Shown here: positions 16,181-24,996 of the stretch, piece by piece
Layout: the number at the start of each line of letters is the position of its first letter
Numbering within the stretch: position 1 is the first letter of the stretch
Assembly: GCA_030693335.1 (NCBI GenBank)
Contig: JAUYAU010000001.1
Coordinates: 77,796-141,795, forward strand
DNA: 64,000 nucleotides
Reading direction: 5' to 3'
DNA from: Sulfuricurvum sp.
Lineage (GTDB): Bacteria > Campylobacterota > Campylobacteria > Campylobacterales > Sulfurimonadaceae
Notes under the pieces: model-generated
Database searches by the model: none
The model's input: only the letters and a program-made list of their open reading frames with translations
Told to the model about the DNA's origin: nothing
Position numbers and translations under genes: made by a program

Positions 16181-17137
16181 ATGGATTCTGATAATTCTTT
16201 ATTCCCTGCAGGTCATATGATTTTTAAGCGTGCTAAGTGTTTAGCAGATTTAGAAGTACATGCGTGGAATTTAGATCGGATTCAACTAAGACGCGGGGCA
16301 TTTATTTCTGAGTTGGATGCTTTTCATACCTATAATGTTCAACTTGGTATAGTCCGCCACTCTATACAAATAGCAGTAAACGGCGATGTTCCCTCTAATG
16401 CTATCTCTTTTGTAGTGATTCTTAACGATGCGTCCATTGTTCAGCATAAGCATACAATGAAAAAGCATCATTTGGCGGTTCTTGAGCACGGCGCTGAAAT
16501 TGATGCCGTCTTTGTGGAACCCGTTAGCTTTTTGAGTGTGGCAATTAATCGCAAACTATTTCGAGAGCAATATGAGGGAAGATTTCTTGAAAAATATCCT
16601 ATTGAGAAAAAATTTGAGTTGCGAGTATGCAATGCAGAAATTTTAGATGCGGTTAAAGAGAAATTGATGCGGATTTTGGAAGCTGTACAAATAAAGCACA
16701 CTTTTTTACTCCTCCCCGAAAATATGATTATGCTTGAAAAAACCATTATTGATGAAATGCTTAATTTGGTTTATACAAGCGCACATGAACACAGTGAATC
16801 GAAGTGGATTGAAACAGCAGAGAGTCTTTTTAAATTGATAAAACTTAGATATAAACAAGACATTAATATAGAGTCTTTGTGCAGAGAGCTCAATATTTCA
16901 GAACGTAACGCTTATCTGACATTTCATAAACATTACGCAATGACTCCTAAGCAATATTTGTTGAGTGTCAGGTTAGGAAAGATCAAAAAAATATTAGAGT
17001 ATTCTGATCCAAAAACGACACAGATTGAGCACATAGCACTGCAACATGGTTTCTATCACATGAGTCACTTTGCCAAAATATACAAAAGTTTTTTTGGAGA
17101 GCTTCCCTCAGAAACGCTTTGGAGGAACAAATATTGA
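16181..17137 (+). CDS. AraC/XylS-family transcriptional regulator
   Basis: 318 residues. The N-terminal 200 residues form a ligand or signal domain of the AraC cupin-like kind that I cannot assign to a ligand. The C-terminal 100 residues carry the two helix-turn-helix motifs: IESLCRELNISERNAYLTFH (near 230) and the second with IALQHGFYHMSHFAKIYKSF FGELPSETL (near 285), the latter being the AraC signature. SD AGAAAGAAG precedes the ATG. It sits between signalling genes and has motif copy A in its promoter region, which would fit autoregulation but is not proved. Confidence 0.9.
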   Translation: MDSDNSLFPAGHMIFKRAKCLADLEVHAWNLDRIQLRRGAFISELDAFHTYNVQLGIVRHSIQIAVNGDVPSNAISFVVILNDASIVQHKHTMKKHHLAVLEHGAEIDAVFVEPVSFLSVAINRKLFREQYEGRFLEKYPIEKKFELRVCNAEILDAVKEKLMRILEAVQIKHTFLLLPENMIMLEKTIIDEMLNLVYTSAHEHSESKWIETAESLFKLIKLRYKQDINIESLCRELNISERNAYLTFHKHYAMTPKQYLLSVRLGKIKKILEYSDPKTTQIEHIALQHGFYHMSHFAKIYKSFFGELPSETLWRNKY

Positions 17138-17246
17138 AGATCGTTTCTGTAGCAAATCGTATGGGGATATGAAAATGAAAGAATCTTTTAAAAAAATATT
17201 CGGGTTTAAGTAAGTAGTTATTATACTAAACATATAAGGATTTTTC

Positions 17247-18281
17247 GTGAATGAGTTAAAAATAATATCCGTTGATGACACGTATATAAATCTTGTTATC
17301 ATTGAGGAAATGGCTAGTGATATTGGGATTGAGGTGATAAGTTTTCAAAATCCATTGGATGCTTTGGAGCATATCAAAACACAAAGAGTTGATATGATGC
17401 TGGCGGATTATATGATGCCGCAACTTGATGGACTTGAACTAATAAAAGAAGCTCTTAGTATCCAAGAAGAGCTGATTCCCATTATGGTTACGGCTGTAAG
17501 TGACAATAATGAATTAAAACTAGAAGCGCTGAACATTGGTGCTGCCGACTTTTTGACAAAGCCGGTAAATTTGGCCGAGTTTAAAGCAAAAATAAAAAAC
17601 TTTTCTAAAATTATACAACTCAAACTTGATCTAAAAGATTTCAACGGTAGACTTCAAGAAGAAGTAAAAAAAGCAACTTCCGATCTTGTTGAGCGAGAAC
17701 ACGAAGCGCTCAGGATAATTTCCCGTCTGGCAGAGTATAGAGATCCTGAAACTGGCAGTCACATAGCCAGGGTTGCTCACTACTCAAAACTTTTAGCCAA
17801 AGAATACGGATTAGATGAAAGAGAACAGGACATCATTTTTTTCGCTTCTCCGCTTCATGACGTTGGAAAAGTGGCCATAAGAGACAATATCCTTTTAAAG
17901 CCGGCAAAATTGGAAGCAGACGAGTATGAAATAATGCAAACGCATGCGAGTATTGGATACGAGATTCTCAAAGAGAGTAAAAATCCTTACCTGGTAGCCG
18001 GTGCCATCATCGCAAAGCATCATCATGAAAAATACGATGGCACCGGTTATCATACGGGAATACGGGGTGAAGAAATTCATATTTATGGTCGTATAACCGC
18101 TATAGCAGATGTTTTTGACGCTTTAACGTCACAGCGACCATACAAAAAACCGTGGACGTTTGAAGATGCCACTGAGTTTTTAAAACAAGAATCAGGTAAA
18201 CATTTTGATCCCAAACTGGTTGAGTTGTTTACACAAAACATACAAAAAATAAAAGAAATTTATTTAAAATTTGAAGAATAG
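17247..18281 (+). CDS. REC-HD-GYP response regulator (c-di-GMP phosphodiesterase)
   Basis: 344 residues from a GTG start with AAGGA upstream. Receiver at 1-120: ISVDDT, phosphoacceptor in MLADYMMPQLDG, FLTKPVN. A short coiled coil leads to an HD-GYP domain (about 145-340) with AEYRDPETGSHIARV, SPLHDVGKVAIRD (HD pair), HASIGYEIL and HHHEKYDGTGY. The GYP motif itself reads GYH (GTGYHTGIRG), although metal-binding His and Asp residues are present. It begins a three-gene operon with a FIST protein (10 bases later) and a hybrid kinase, and is the likely output of that kinase. Confidence 0.88.
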   Translation: MNELKIISVDDTYINLVIIEEMASDIGIEVISFQNPLDALEHIKTQRVDMMLADYMMPQLDGLELIKEALSIQEELIPIMVTAVSDNNELKLEALNIGAADFLTKPVNLAEFKAKIKNFSKIIQLKLDLKDFNGRLQEEVKKATSDLVEREHEALRIISRLAEYRDPETGSHIARVAHYSKLLAKEYGLDEREQDIIFFASPLHDVGKVAIRDNILLKPAKLEADEYEIMQTHASIGYEILKESKNPYLVAGAIIAKHHHEKYDGTGYHTGIRGEEIHIYGRITAIADVFDALTSQRPYKKPWTFEDATEFLKQESGKHFDPKLVELFTQNIQKIKEIYLKFEE

Positions 18282-18290
18282 GAGAAAGCG

Positions 18291-19424
18291 ATGAAAATTG
18301 ATAACCTGGTATTAAAAGATAACGTTTGGGAATACGCTTCACAAGGGCTAACGGATGGTGAGACGGCAGATATAGTGTTTATATTCGGTGATACCGACAT
18401 CATAAAACTAAGAGCGACATATGAGACGATTAAAGCAAGATTTCCAAACAGCCATTTGATTGGCTCATCATCTTCTGGGAACATATTAGGAAGAGAAATA
18501 TCGAAGTTTCCCATAGTTGCAACGGCTGTGAAATTTGAAAGCTCTCGTGTTGAAGTTCAGAGTATTGAGTATCACGAAGGGGAGTCTCTGAGCGATTTAT
18601 CCTATGAGCTCGTGAACAAATTAAGTAAAGAGGGGCTAAAACATATATTTTTGCTCTCAGATGGCCTAAAAATCAATGGATCGGACCTTGTAAAAGGAGT
18701 AAATTTAGCATTAACGAATGTAGAAGTAACAGGAGGCCTGGCAGGAGATGGAGCAAGATTTCAAGAAACGTATGTGATCTGTGACGACGAGCCTAAAGCG
18801 TCGATAATATCGGCAGTTGGATTTTATGGAGAGAACCTAATTATAAGCAGCGGGTGTTTTGGCGGATGGAGTGAGTTTGGAACCAATAGAGTCATCACGA
18901 AGTCAAAAGCGAATGTATTGTACGAAATCGATAACGAACCTGCTCTTGATTTTTATAAAAGATATCTTGGAGATTATGCGAAAGACTTACCAAACAGCGG
19001 ACTGCGTTTTCCACTTAGTATAAAAAAAGACGATAACGATTCGGAAGTCATTCGAACGCTTCTGGGAATTGATGAAGAGAACAAATCCATCACTTTCGCC
19101 GGAGACGTACCGGAAGGCTACTATGCCAAACTTATGAAGCCAGATACAGATGAGCTTATACAGGGTGCCGGTCATGCTGCAAACAAAATAGTTATTGCAA
19201 ACGATAAACCGGCCCTTGGGCTTGTAGTTAGCTGTGTTGGCCGTAAACTTGTATTGGGACAACTCATAGACGAGGAGCTTGAAGAAGTGGGGGAAACTCT
19301 AGGGAGTAACATAAATCTGATTGGTTTTTACTCGTATGGCGAAATTGCTCCCTTCGAGGTAAATAAATTGCAATGTAGCCTCCATAATCAAACGATGACG
19401 TTGACAGCGATTTACGAAAACTAA
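18291..19424 (+). CDS. Stand-alone FIST sensory protein (NosP-like)
   Basis: 377 residues made only of FIST_N and FIST_C. Visible features: HLIGSSSSGNILGREIS near residue 60, IFLLSDGLKINGSDLVKGVN, VTGGLAGDGARF near 150, CFGGWSEFG and, in the C-terminal half, LGLVVSCVGRKLVLG and IGFYSYGEIAPF. FIST proteins sense small ligands. One branch (NosP) is a heme nitric-oxide sensor that controls an adjacent hybrid kinase (NahK) and c-di-GMP enzymes. Gene order here (REC-HD-GYP, FIST, hybrid kinase two bases downstream) matches that arrangement. Heme binding is inference; the ligand residue was not identified. Confidence 0.87.
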   Translation: MKIDNLVLKDNVWEYASQGLTDGETADIVFIFGDTDIIKLRATYETIKARFPNSHLIGSSSSGNILGREISKFPIVATAVKFESSRVEVQSIEYHEGESLSDLSYELVNKLSKEGLKHIFLLSDGLKINGSDLVKGVNLALTNVEVTGGLAGDGARFQETYVICDDEPKASIISAVGFYGENLIISSGCFGGWSEFGTNRVITKSKANVLYEIDNEPALDFYKRYLGDYAKDLPNSGLRFPLSIKKDDNDSEVIRTLLGIDEENKSITFAGDVPEGYYAKLMKPDTDELIQGAGHAANKIVIANDKPALGLVVSCVGRKLVLGQLIDEELEEVGETLGSNINLIGFYSYGEIAPFEVNKLQCSLHNQTMTLTAIYEN

Positions 19425-19426
19425 TC

Positions 19427-22288
19427 ATGCACAGACTACTCAACAGACAAATAGCCAGGCATTTTGGTAAAACCTATGATATCTCATCATTTTCGAGCGA
19501 AACTCTAGCGTTTATCGAGGACATTTCGCAAAGCTATGAGGAGCTTTATGGTGAGAAAAAATTCCTAGAGCATACGATAGGGCTAAACTCCCAAGAGCTG
19601 GAATTGGCCAAAAACAAAATCCTCGAACAAAACATCTCTTTGCAAAAGCTTCTTGAAGAAAGAACCGATGAAAACCATGAAATGGTTTATATGCTCAAAC
19701 AGTATAAAGAGGCAATAGACGCTTCTTTGATCGTCAGCACCACCGATGTTCACGGTAAAATAAAATATGTCAACTCAAACTTTTGCAAAATAAGCGGCTA
19801 CAGCGAAGAAGAACTTGTCGGACACCATCATAATATTGTAAGGCATCCAAGTAATGACAAATCGCTCTTTAAGGATATGTGGACAACGATACTGAGCAAG
19901 AAACCGTGGCAAGGGATATTTCCCAATATGGCGAAAGATGGAAGTACCTACCACGTCAACGCCACTATCGTGCCCTTGCTAAATCGAGATGGCGAAATCG
20001 TTGAATTTATGGCTCTGCGAGAGGATGTCACAAAAACGATTGAATACCAAAACAAACTGGAAGCTCAAAAGCAGAGGGTTTCTCAAATATTGGATAACCA
20101 AGAAAGCATTATCGTTTTGTTTAATCCAAAAGAGGGCGTCAGCGAAGTGAATAAAAAGTTTTTTGAAACTTTCGGCTTTGACTCTTTGGATACTTTTAAA
20201 GTAAAGCATAGCTGTGTATGTGAACTATTTGAGCCAAAAGAAGGTTTTTTAAGAGAATCTACTGCTGAACATTTTTGGGCGCAACCTATCCTTGATGAGC
20301 CTCAAAAAGTTCATCTCGCAATGATTAACAAAAAAGTGTACAGCGTTAAATTGGCACAGATGTCCATGGATGAAAAAGAGATCTTTCTAGCGACGCTTAC
20401 AGACATTACCGAAATAGAAGAAGCAAGGGTTAAGTCGCAAGAGGCTGAAAAAGAAAAATCAAATTTCTTGGCAAATATGAGTCATGAAATAAGAACTCCG
20501 ATGAACGCTATTTTAGGATTTACACAGCTGCTTGAAAATACGCGATTGGATGCTCGACAGGATAAGTTCGTCAATTTAATCAAAAACTCTAGCGCAATGT
20601 TGCTGGGTATCATTAACGATATTCTCGATTTTTCAAAATTGGAAAGTGGCAACAGTAATATAGAACTGAATAAAATCAATCCATTTATGGAGTTTGAAGA
20701 TACCATTATGCTTTTAGCTCAAAAAGCCAAAGAGAAAAACGTATCTTATATGATATCTATAGATTCCTCGCTCGAAGAATGTGTTGAATTGGATAGCTTT
20801 CATATAAAACAGATCTTGACCAACCTCATAGGCAACGCAATCAAATTCACTCCTGAACAGGGGACGGTAGATATTAAGCTTCATAAAATTCACCGCGATA
20901 ATGAGAATATGATACGTTTTAGTGTCCAAGATACAGGAATAGGGATACCAAAGGATAGACAAGAAAAAATATTTCAGCCATTTTCTCAAGCGGACAGCTC
21001 AACTACGAGAAAATTTGGAGGAACGGGGCTTGGGCTTAGCATTTCTGACAAGCTTGTAAGATCATTTGGAAGTCAACTTAAATTGGATAGTGAAGAAGGT
21101 CAAGGAAGCAAATTTTATTTTGATATCCAATACAAAACATGCAGCGATAAAAAAACTCTCAAGGAACATTTATCCAACTTCACTATTTATCTTTATGGCC
21201 AAGAAGAGAAGTTTTTAAAAAATATTTCAAAGCAGCTCAATGACTATCATTTGAAATTTGAGATCCTAAATGAGTACGATGAAGCCATAGATAAAGCCAG
21301 TTCCATTATCATCTCCAAGGATATGGGATTTGGAAATAAATTCAAGCACGCAAAAATTCTTCTTCTTACAAGCGAGAATGTTGAATACGAAGACGAAAGA
21401 CATTATTGTATAAACCTTTTTGAAGAATTCCCATCCATACTTTACAATGAATTAATGAGACTCAAAGTCATTAAAATAGACATAAATGCGAAAGAGACAA
21501 AAGAAGAGATTAGCTTAAAGATTCTTGTCGCTGAAGATTATGATATTAATAGAATTCTTGTTGCAGAACTGTTAGACCAATACAATATCGAATACTCTTT
21601 TGCACTCAATGGTCAAGAAGCGGTTGAGATGGTGAAGAATAATCAGTACGATCTTATTTTCATGGATATCAATATGCCGATTCTCAATGGTATAGAAGCC
21701 TCTAGAATCATAATTGATGATTTGAAAAATACCACCCCAATCATAGCTCTTACAGCAAATGCTCTGGAAGGAGACAAAGAAAGATTTTTAGCTATAGGAA
21801 TGATGGATTATCTAAGTAAACCAATAGATATAAATGCATTAGAGAGCTTGCTTAGAAAATACAGTACCAAAGTATTTGAATCACAATGCAGTATAGATAA
21901 TACATCTTCTGCGGTTCAAACACAACTGCCAGCTCTAGACATAGCAGCAGCCTTGGAGTTATCTACTAAACAATTTAGTTTTCGCCCTAGTTTAGTCACA
22001 AAACTTTTTAATTCCTACGTAGAATCTCTTGAAAAGCTACAAAATGACATCGAAATAGCGATAGAAAATCGAGATTTTACCATCATAGAGATCAATGCGC
22101 ATAACATTAAAAGTGGAGCAGCCTCTTTATGTTTTGAGACGATGCAGAAATTAGCCCAAGAACTCGAAACGAACGCTAGAAATAAAAACGTAGAATTCGA
22201 TTTTAAATCAAATTTGAACGAAATCAAAGCATTTATTCATCAGTTACAAACAGCATATAATAGCGGGAAAGAGGGATCTATATATTGA
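19427..22288 (+). CDS. Hybrid histidine kinase, PAS-HisKA-HATPase-REC-Hpt (NahK-like)
   Basis: 953 residues, no transmembrane segments. An N-terminal HRLLNRQIARHFGK segment and coiled coil lead to a PAS domain (about 95-210; YVNSNFCKISGYSEEELVG), a second degenerate PAS-like region, HisKA with His353 in FLANMSHEIRTPMNAIL, HATPase (IGNAIKFTPE; DTGIGIPKD; FGGTGLGLS), a receiver (VAEDYDINRI; Asp747 in FMDINMPILNG; LSKPID) and Hpt with His892 (NAHNIKSGAASL). It follows the FIST gene by two bases, so it should be co-translated and is the expected signalling partner. The Hpt can relay to the REC-HD-GYP two genes upstream. Cytosolic soluble kinase controlled by a separate sensor is the NahK pattern. 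Confidence 0.9.
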   Translation: MHRLLNRQIARHFGKTYDISSFSSETLAFIEDISQSYEELYGEKKFLEHTIGLNSQELELAKNKILEQNISLQKLLEERTDENHEMVYMLKQYKEAIDASLIVSTTDVHGKIKYVNSNFCKISGYSEEELVGHHHNIVRHPSNDKSLFKDMWTTILSKKPWQGIFPNMAKDGSTYHVNATIVPLLNRDGEIVEFMALREDVTKTIEYQNKLEAQKQRVSQILDNQESIIVLFNPKEGVSEVNKKFFETFGFDSLDTFKVKHSCVCELFEPKEGFLRESTAEHFWAQPILDEPQKVHLAMINKKVYSVKLAQMSMDEKEIFLATLTDITEIEEARVKSQEAEKEKSNFLANMSHEIRTPMNAILGFTQLLENTRLDARQDKFVNLIKNSSAMLLGIINDILDFSKLESGNSNIELNKINPFMEFEDTIMLLAQKAKEKNVSYMISIDSSLEECVELDSFHIKQILTNLIGNAIKFTPEQGTVDIKLHKIHRDNENMIRFSVQDTGIGIPKDRQEKIFQPFSQADSSTTRKFGGTGLGLSISDKLVRSFGSQLKLDSEEGQGSKFYFDIQYKTCSDKKTLKEHLSNFTIYLYGQEEKFLKNISKQLNDYHLKFEILNEYDEAIDKASSIIISKDMGFGNKFKHAKILLLTSENVEYEDERHYCINLFEEFPSILYNELMRLKVIKIDINAKETKEEISLKILVAEDYDINRILVAELLDQYNIEYSFALNGQEAVEMVKNNQYDLIFMDINMPILNGIEASRIIIDDLKNTTPIIALTANALEGDKERFLAIGMMDYLSKPIDINALESLLRKYSTKVFESQCSIDNTSSAVQTQLPALDIAAALELSTKQFSFRPSLVTKLFNSYVESLEKLQNDIEIAIENRDFTIIEINAHNIKSGAASLCFETMQKLAQELETNARNKNVEFDFKSNLNEIKAFIHQLQTAYNSGKEGSIY

Positions 22289-22289
22289 A

Positions 22290-22316
22290 ATGGATCCTAT
22301 CCATAGTAAACTATGG
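22290..22316. repeat. Two overlapping, mutually exclusive inverted repeats
   Basis: ATGGAT-CCT-ATCCAT (22290-22304) and CCATAG-TAAA-CTATGG (22301-22316) share CCAT, so only one stem can form at a time. They lie between convergent genes. No U-tract follows on the + strand, so this is not a standard intrinsic terminator. Confidence 0.5.
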
Positions 22317-22342
22317 TGGCTGACACGAAATTCTTAACGCTC

Positions 22343-24559
22343 TTATTTATTTAATCGAATGATAAATAATGCACCATCATCTGTATTTTTCACATCAATA
22401 CTTCCATTGCAATGTTCATGAATAATTATTTTAGACATGTATAATCCTAAACCTGTCCCGTTTAGGGATTTTTTAGTGGTGAAATAGGGTTCAAAAATTT
22501 TATCAATAACAGTATTTGGAATGCCACCTGCGTTATCTTCGATAGAAATACAATATTTGTCATTTTCTTGGTATGTTTTTATTGTAATGCTAGGTGTAAT
22601 AATATTCTTATCTTCCAAGGCATCTTGGGCATTTTTAAATATATTCAAAAGAACTTGTTTAAATTCATTTGGATACGTACTGATCTCTTCTTCGCATAGA
22701 TATTCAATGTTCAAGATAGTGCCGCACTTGGAAAATATTGGACTTATAATTTTTAGAGCATCTTCTACTAGTTGATGAAGCTTGATATCGGTTTTAGTTG
22801 TATCATTTTTGAAAAAATTTCTAAAATCATTAATTGTTTCAGATAAATGCTGTGTATAGTTTTCGATATTTATCAACCCTTTTTCTAGCTTTTCAGAGCT
22901 AAGAGTCTCTAAATCTTGTTGAACTCTTAAAGAGGATGCTATAACGGATATAGCAGACAGCGGTTGTCTCCACTGATGAGCAATCATCGTCAGCATTTCG
23001 CCCATTTGCTCATGCTTGGTTTGAAGTTGTAGTTGATTTTCCATCATTACTTTTTCGGTAATATCTTCACCAGAAGTAAGTATGCCAAATCCGATACCAT
23101 CTTTATTGTACAGTGCAGAATTTTTCCATGATATTAATCGTTCATCACCATTCTTAGTTACTACAGCATGTATATGGTTTTGAGCCCCAACCACTTTATT
23201 GAGAATATTATCTGCAATAAAGTTTGTCTCTGTACGCATTGATTCCGGGATAAAATTTTCTATAAAGTTTTTACCGATAATTTCATCCTTGGAATACCCC
23301 AATATATCTGCCCCTTCTTGATTAATCATAATGATGTTTTTGTCATTGTCTAGAGCCATTATGAGGACTTTAGCAATGTCTAAATAGTATTGAGTTTGTT
23401 CAATATTGAATTGTAGTTTTTTTGCATAGGCTTCATTTTCTTGCGTCGTTACTTCAACTAGATTGGCTAACGCCGAAATTGTAAAACTGGGATGGATAAA
23501 GTTTTCTTCATCGGTATCGTTTTTGTATTCTATGTGTTTTGTTTCAGAAAGCCCTAAAATGGTTGTTGTAATATTAAGAAACTCATTATGGTCAGTTCCA
23601 TGATAAAACTCACCATAAGTGAAAAAACCTGCAAGAGGGGCTATTTTTGACAGCGGTATAAATTCAGCTTCAAGATCTTTACCTAAAAAAGCTTTTCTTG
23701 CTGAACACGAATAGATAAACAGTCCTTCAATCGGGCTCTCTTTGGCAAGTTTAGAGGTAATTTTGGAATTATCTACAAGCATATTTGGACTGCCTACACC
23801 AAAGCGAACATTTGATCCTTCAGGCATGTTGCCCGCATAAACAATCCCTCCGTTATCCGTAAGAGCAATCATAGATCTCGCGATATCAATACCGCTCTCG
23901 TGCATGATAAGAGGAAATTCAATTGTTGAAGCAGGCATAGACTCAACAACATTAGCACCTAAGTATTTAGAATAGACATCTTTTACAGGTTCATTATCAA
24001 GCTCATAAAGTACATTACCAACAGATTTAGTAACTTTCATCTTTCTCCCGATTGGATTCCAGCTTAGGTTATAGGTATGAAAAATTTCCAGTTCTGGATT
24101 GGAAAGGGCAACGGCAACAATACCTTTTTCAAAAATATCATTGCCATGCATACAATAACTTTTTTCAAAATTTTTATTATCTCCAGACATTCCTCCTGCA
24201 ATAACAATCTCTTTGGGGCAAATATCATTTAAACCTCTAAGAAGTGCTGCTCCATTGCATTTTAGTCCATCGGCAAATATGATAATACACTTGGTGCTCT
24301 GATCGACGATACTGCTGCCGATCTTATATCCCATTGTCTCAGAATCGTCACCAATGAGATGAATACTTTTTAGAGCAGTATTTTCAAAAATGGACATAGA
24401 AATTACGATACTTTCATCTTGCATTTTCCCATTGATAATTTCACCGCTGGTAGTTGTTCCGATAAGGGTAGCTTGTGGCAATTGATCTAAAAGAGTTTGT
24501 GTAACATCGTGCATAATTTTTAAGTCAAGAATACCGCTAAAGATTTGGATTAAAACCAT
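22343..24559 (-). CDS. FIST-PAS histidine kinase, N-terminus interrupted by a stop codon
   Basis: 738 residues as an open frame: FIST (about 1-350; IGTTTSGEIINGKMQDESIV, FADGLKCNG, VIAGGMSGDNKNF, LFIYSCSARKAFLG, FFTYGEFYHG), PAS (about 375-500; MINQEGADILGYSKDEIIGK), HisKA with TMIAHQWRQPLSAIS near 527, and HATPase (DNAGGIPN, NGTGLGLYMSK). It is cytosolic. Compared with the FIST-GGDEF paralogue at 39998 it lacks the first 27 residues. Those residues are encoded upstream in the same frame but separated by a TAA at 24593-24595. The ATG at 24559 has no good ribosome site, so expression may be impaired or need reinitiation. Everything downstream is intact. Confidence 0.8.
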   Translation of the reverse strand: MVLIQIFSGILDLKIMHDVTQTLLDQLPQATLIGTTTSGEIINGKMQDESIVISMSIFENTALKSIHLIGDDSETMGYKIGSSIVDQSTKCIIIFADGLKCNGAALLRGLNDICPKEIVIAGGMSGDNKNFEKSYCMHGNDIFEKGIVAVALSNPELEIFHTYNLSWNPIGRKMKVTKSVGNVLYELDNEPVKDVYSKYLGANVVESMPASTIEFPLIMHESGIDIARSMIALTDNGGIVYAGNMPEGSNVRFGVGSPNMLVDNSKITSKLAKESPIEGLFIYSCSARKAFLGKDLEAEFIPLSKIAPLAGFFTYGEFYHGTDHNEFLNITTTILGLSETKHIEYKNDTDEENFIHPSFTISALANLVEVTTQENEAYAKKLQFNIEQTQYYLDIAKVLIMALDNDKNIIMINQEGADILGYSKDEIIGKNFIENFIPESMRTETNFIADNILNKVVGAQNHIHAVVTKNGDERLISWKNSALYNKDGIGFGILTSGEDITEKVMMENQLQLQTKHEQMGEMLTMIAHQWRQPLSAISVIASSLRVQQDLETLSSEKLEKGLINIENYTQHLSETINDFRNFFKNDTTKTDIKLHQLVEDALKIISPIFSKCGTILNIEYLCEEEISTYPNEFKQVLLNIFKNAQDALEDKNIITPSITIKTYQENDKYCISIEDNAGGIPNTVIDKIFEPYFTTKKSLNGTGLGLYMSKIIIHEHCNGSIDVKNTDDGALFIIRLNK

Positions 24560-24592
24560 ACTCGCGTTTGAGATGGCATAAGACTCAATCCA

Positions 24593-24640
24593 TTAGGTTA
24601 AGTTTTTCGTTGTATCGTATGTATAAGTAAACTGACGCAT
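24593..24640 (-). pseudogene. Original start of the FIST kinase, ended by in-frame TAA
   Basis: Starts at an ATG with strong ribosome site AAGGGTG and reads MRQFTYTYDTTKNLT, then TAA. The FIST-GGDEF paralogue begins MRAFTFQYTDDQEFLK at the same position, and homology continues after the stop as WIESYAISNAS against WLKSCNASASP without a frame change. A single nonsense change at codon 16 explains this. Confidence 0.7.
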
Positions 24641-24734
24641 TAGCACCCTTGGTTATTGACATGCAGTATCTTGATAATTGTTAAATTTTCTTAGCGAATT
24701 ATTATACTTTAAAGTTATGCTATGTAATCAGAAT

Positions 24735-24753
24735 TTGCATAAAAGTGTTATTA
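24735..24753 (+). repeat. Recurring motif copy B (TTGCATAAAAGTGTTATTA)
   Basis: 18 of 19 bases match copy A at 16101-16119. It lies 95 bases upstream of the leftward FIST kinase start at 24640, in a spacer (24641-24819) where I see no gene. Confidence 0.45.
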
Positions 24754-24819
24754 GATATTCGTGGGAAAGATCTTAGCTGGTACAAAGAATCTTATAATAT
24801 CAATCTGTACAACAATTAT

Positions 24820-24996
24820 CTATGTTGACGAGGTTTTCATAGAGATATTTTCACATGCATCGTAAAGTATTTGAATCATTTGTTGTGTGTTCATCGGTTT
24901 TGGGACAAACCTAGAGACTCCAAGATTGGCTAAGTCATCATGATATTGGGTCTCTTCACATGCAGAGGTAACGATGATCATTTGATCAGTGAACAT
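24820..24996 (-). pseudogene. C-terminal half of a receiver domain
   Basis: 58 codons opening with ATG that overlaps the TAA of the CHASE kinase (TAATG). The protein contains MIIVTSACEETQYHDDLANL followed by GVSRFVPKPMNTQQMI, clearly beta-4 to alpha-5 of a receiver, with the Thr/Ser and Lys switch residues. The first half, including acidic pair and phosphoacceptor Asp, is absent. The closest relative in the window is the receiver at 43383 (IIVTSACEESSYLLELINLG), which also directly follows a kinase. It is best read as a deletion remnant of a cognate response regulator, though the open frame and coupled start leave open that it is translated. Confidence 0.65.

Noticed and set aside
17168-17212. 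Short frame MKMKESFKKIFGFK between the AraC and REC-HD-GYP genes
   Set aside because: Fourteen residues without a match or ribosome site; it could arise by chance in AT-rich DNA.
24641-24819. Possible c-di-GMP riboswitch between the FIST kinase and half receiver
   Set aside because: No recognisable GEMM-type conserved elements on either strand; only the AAAAGTGTTATT motif stands out.
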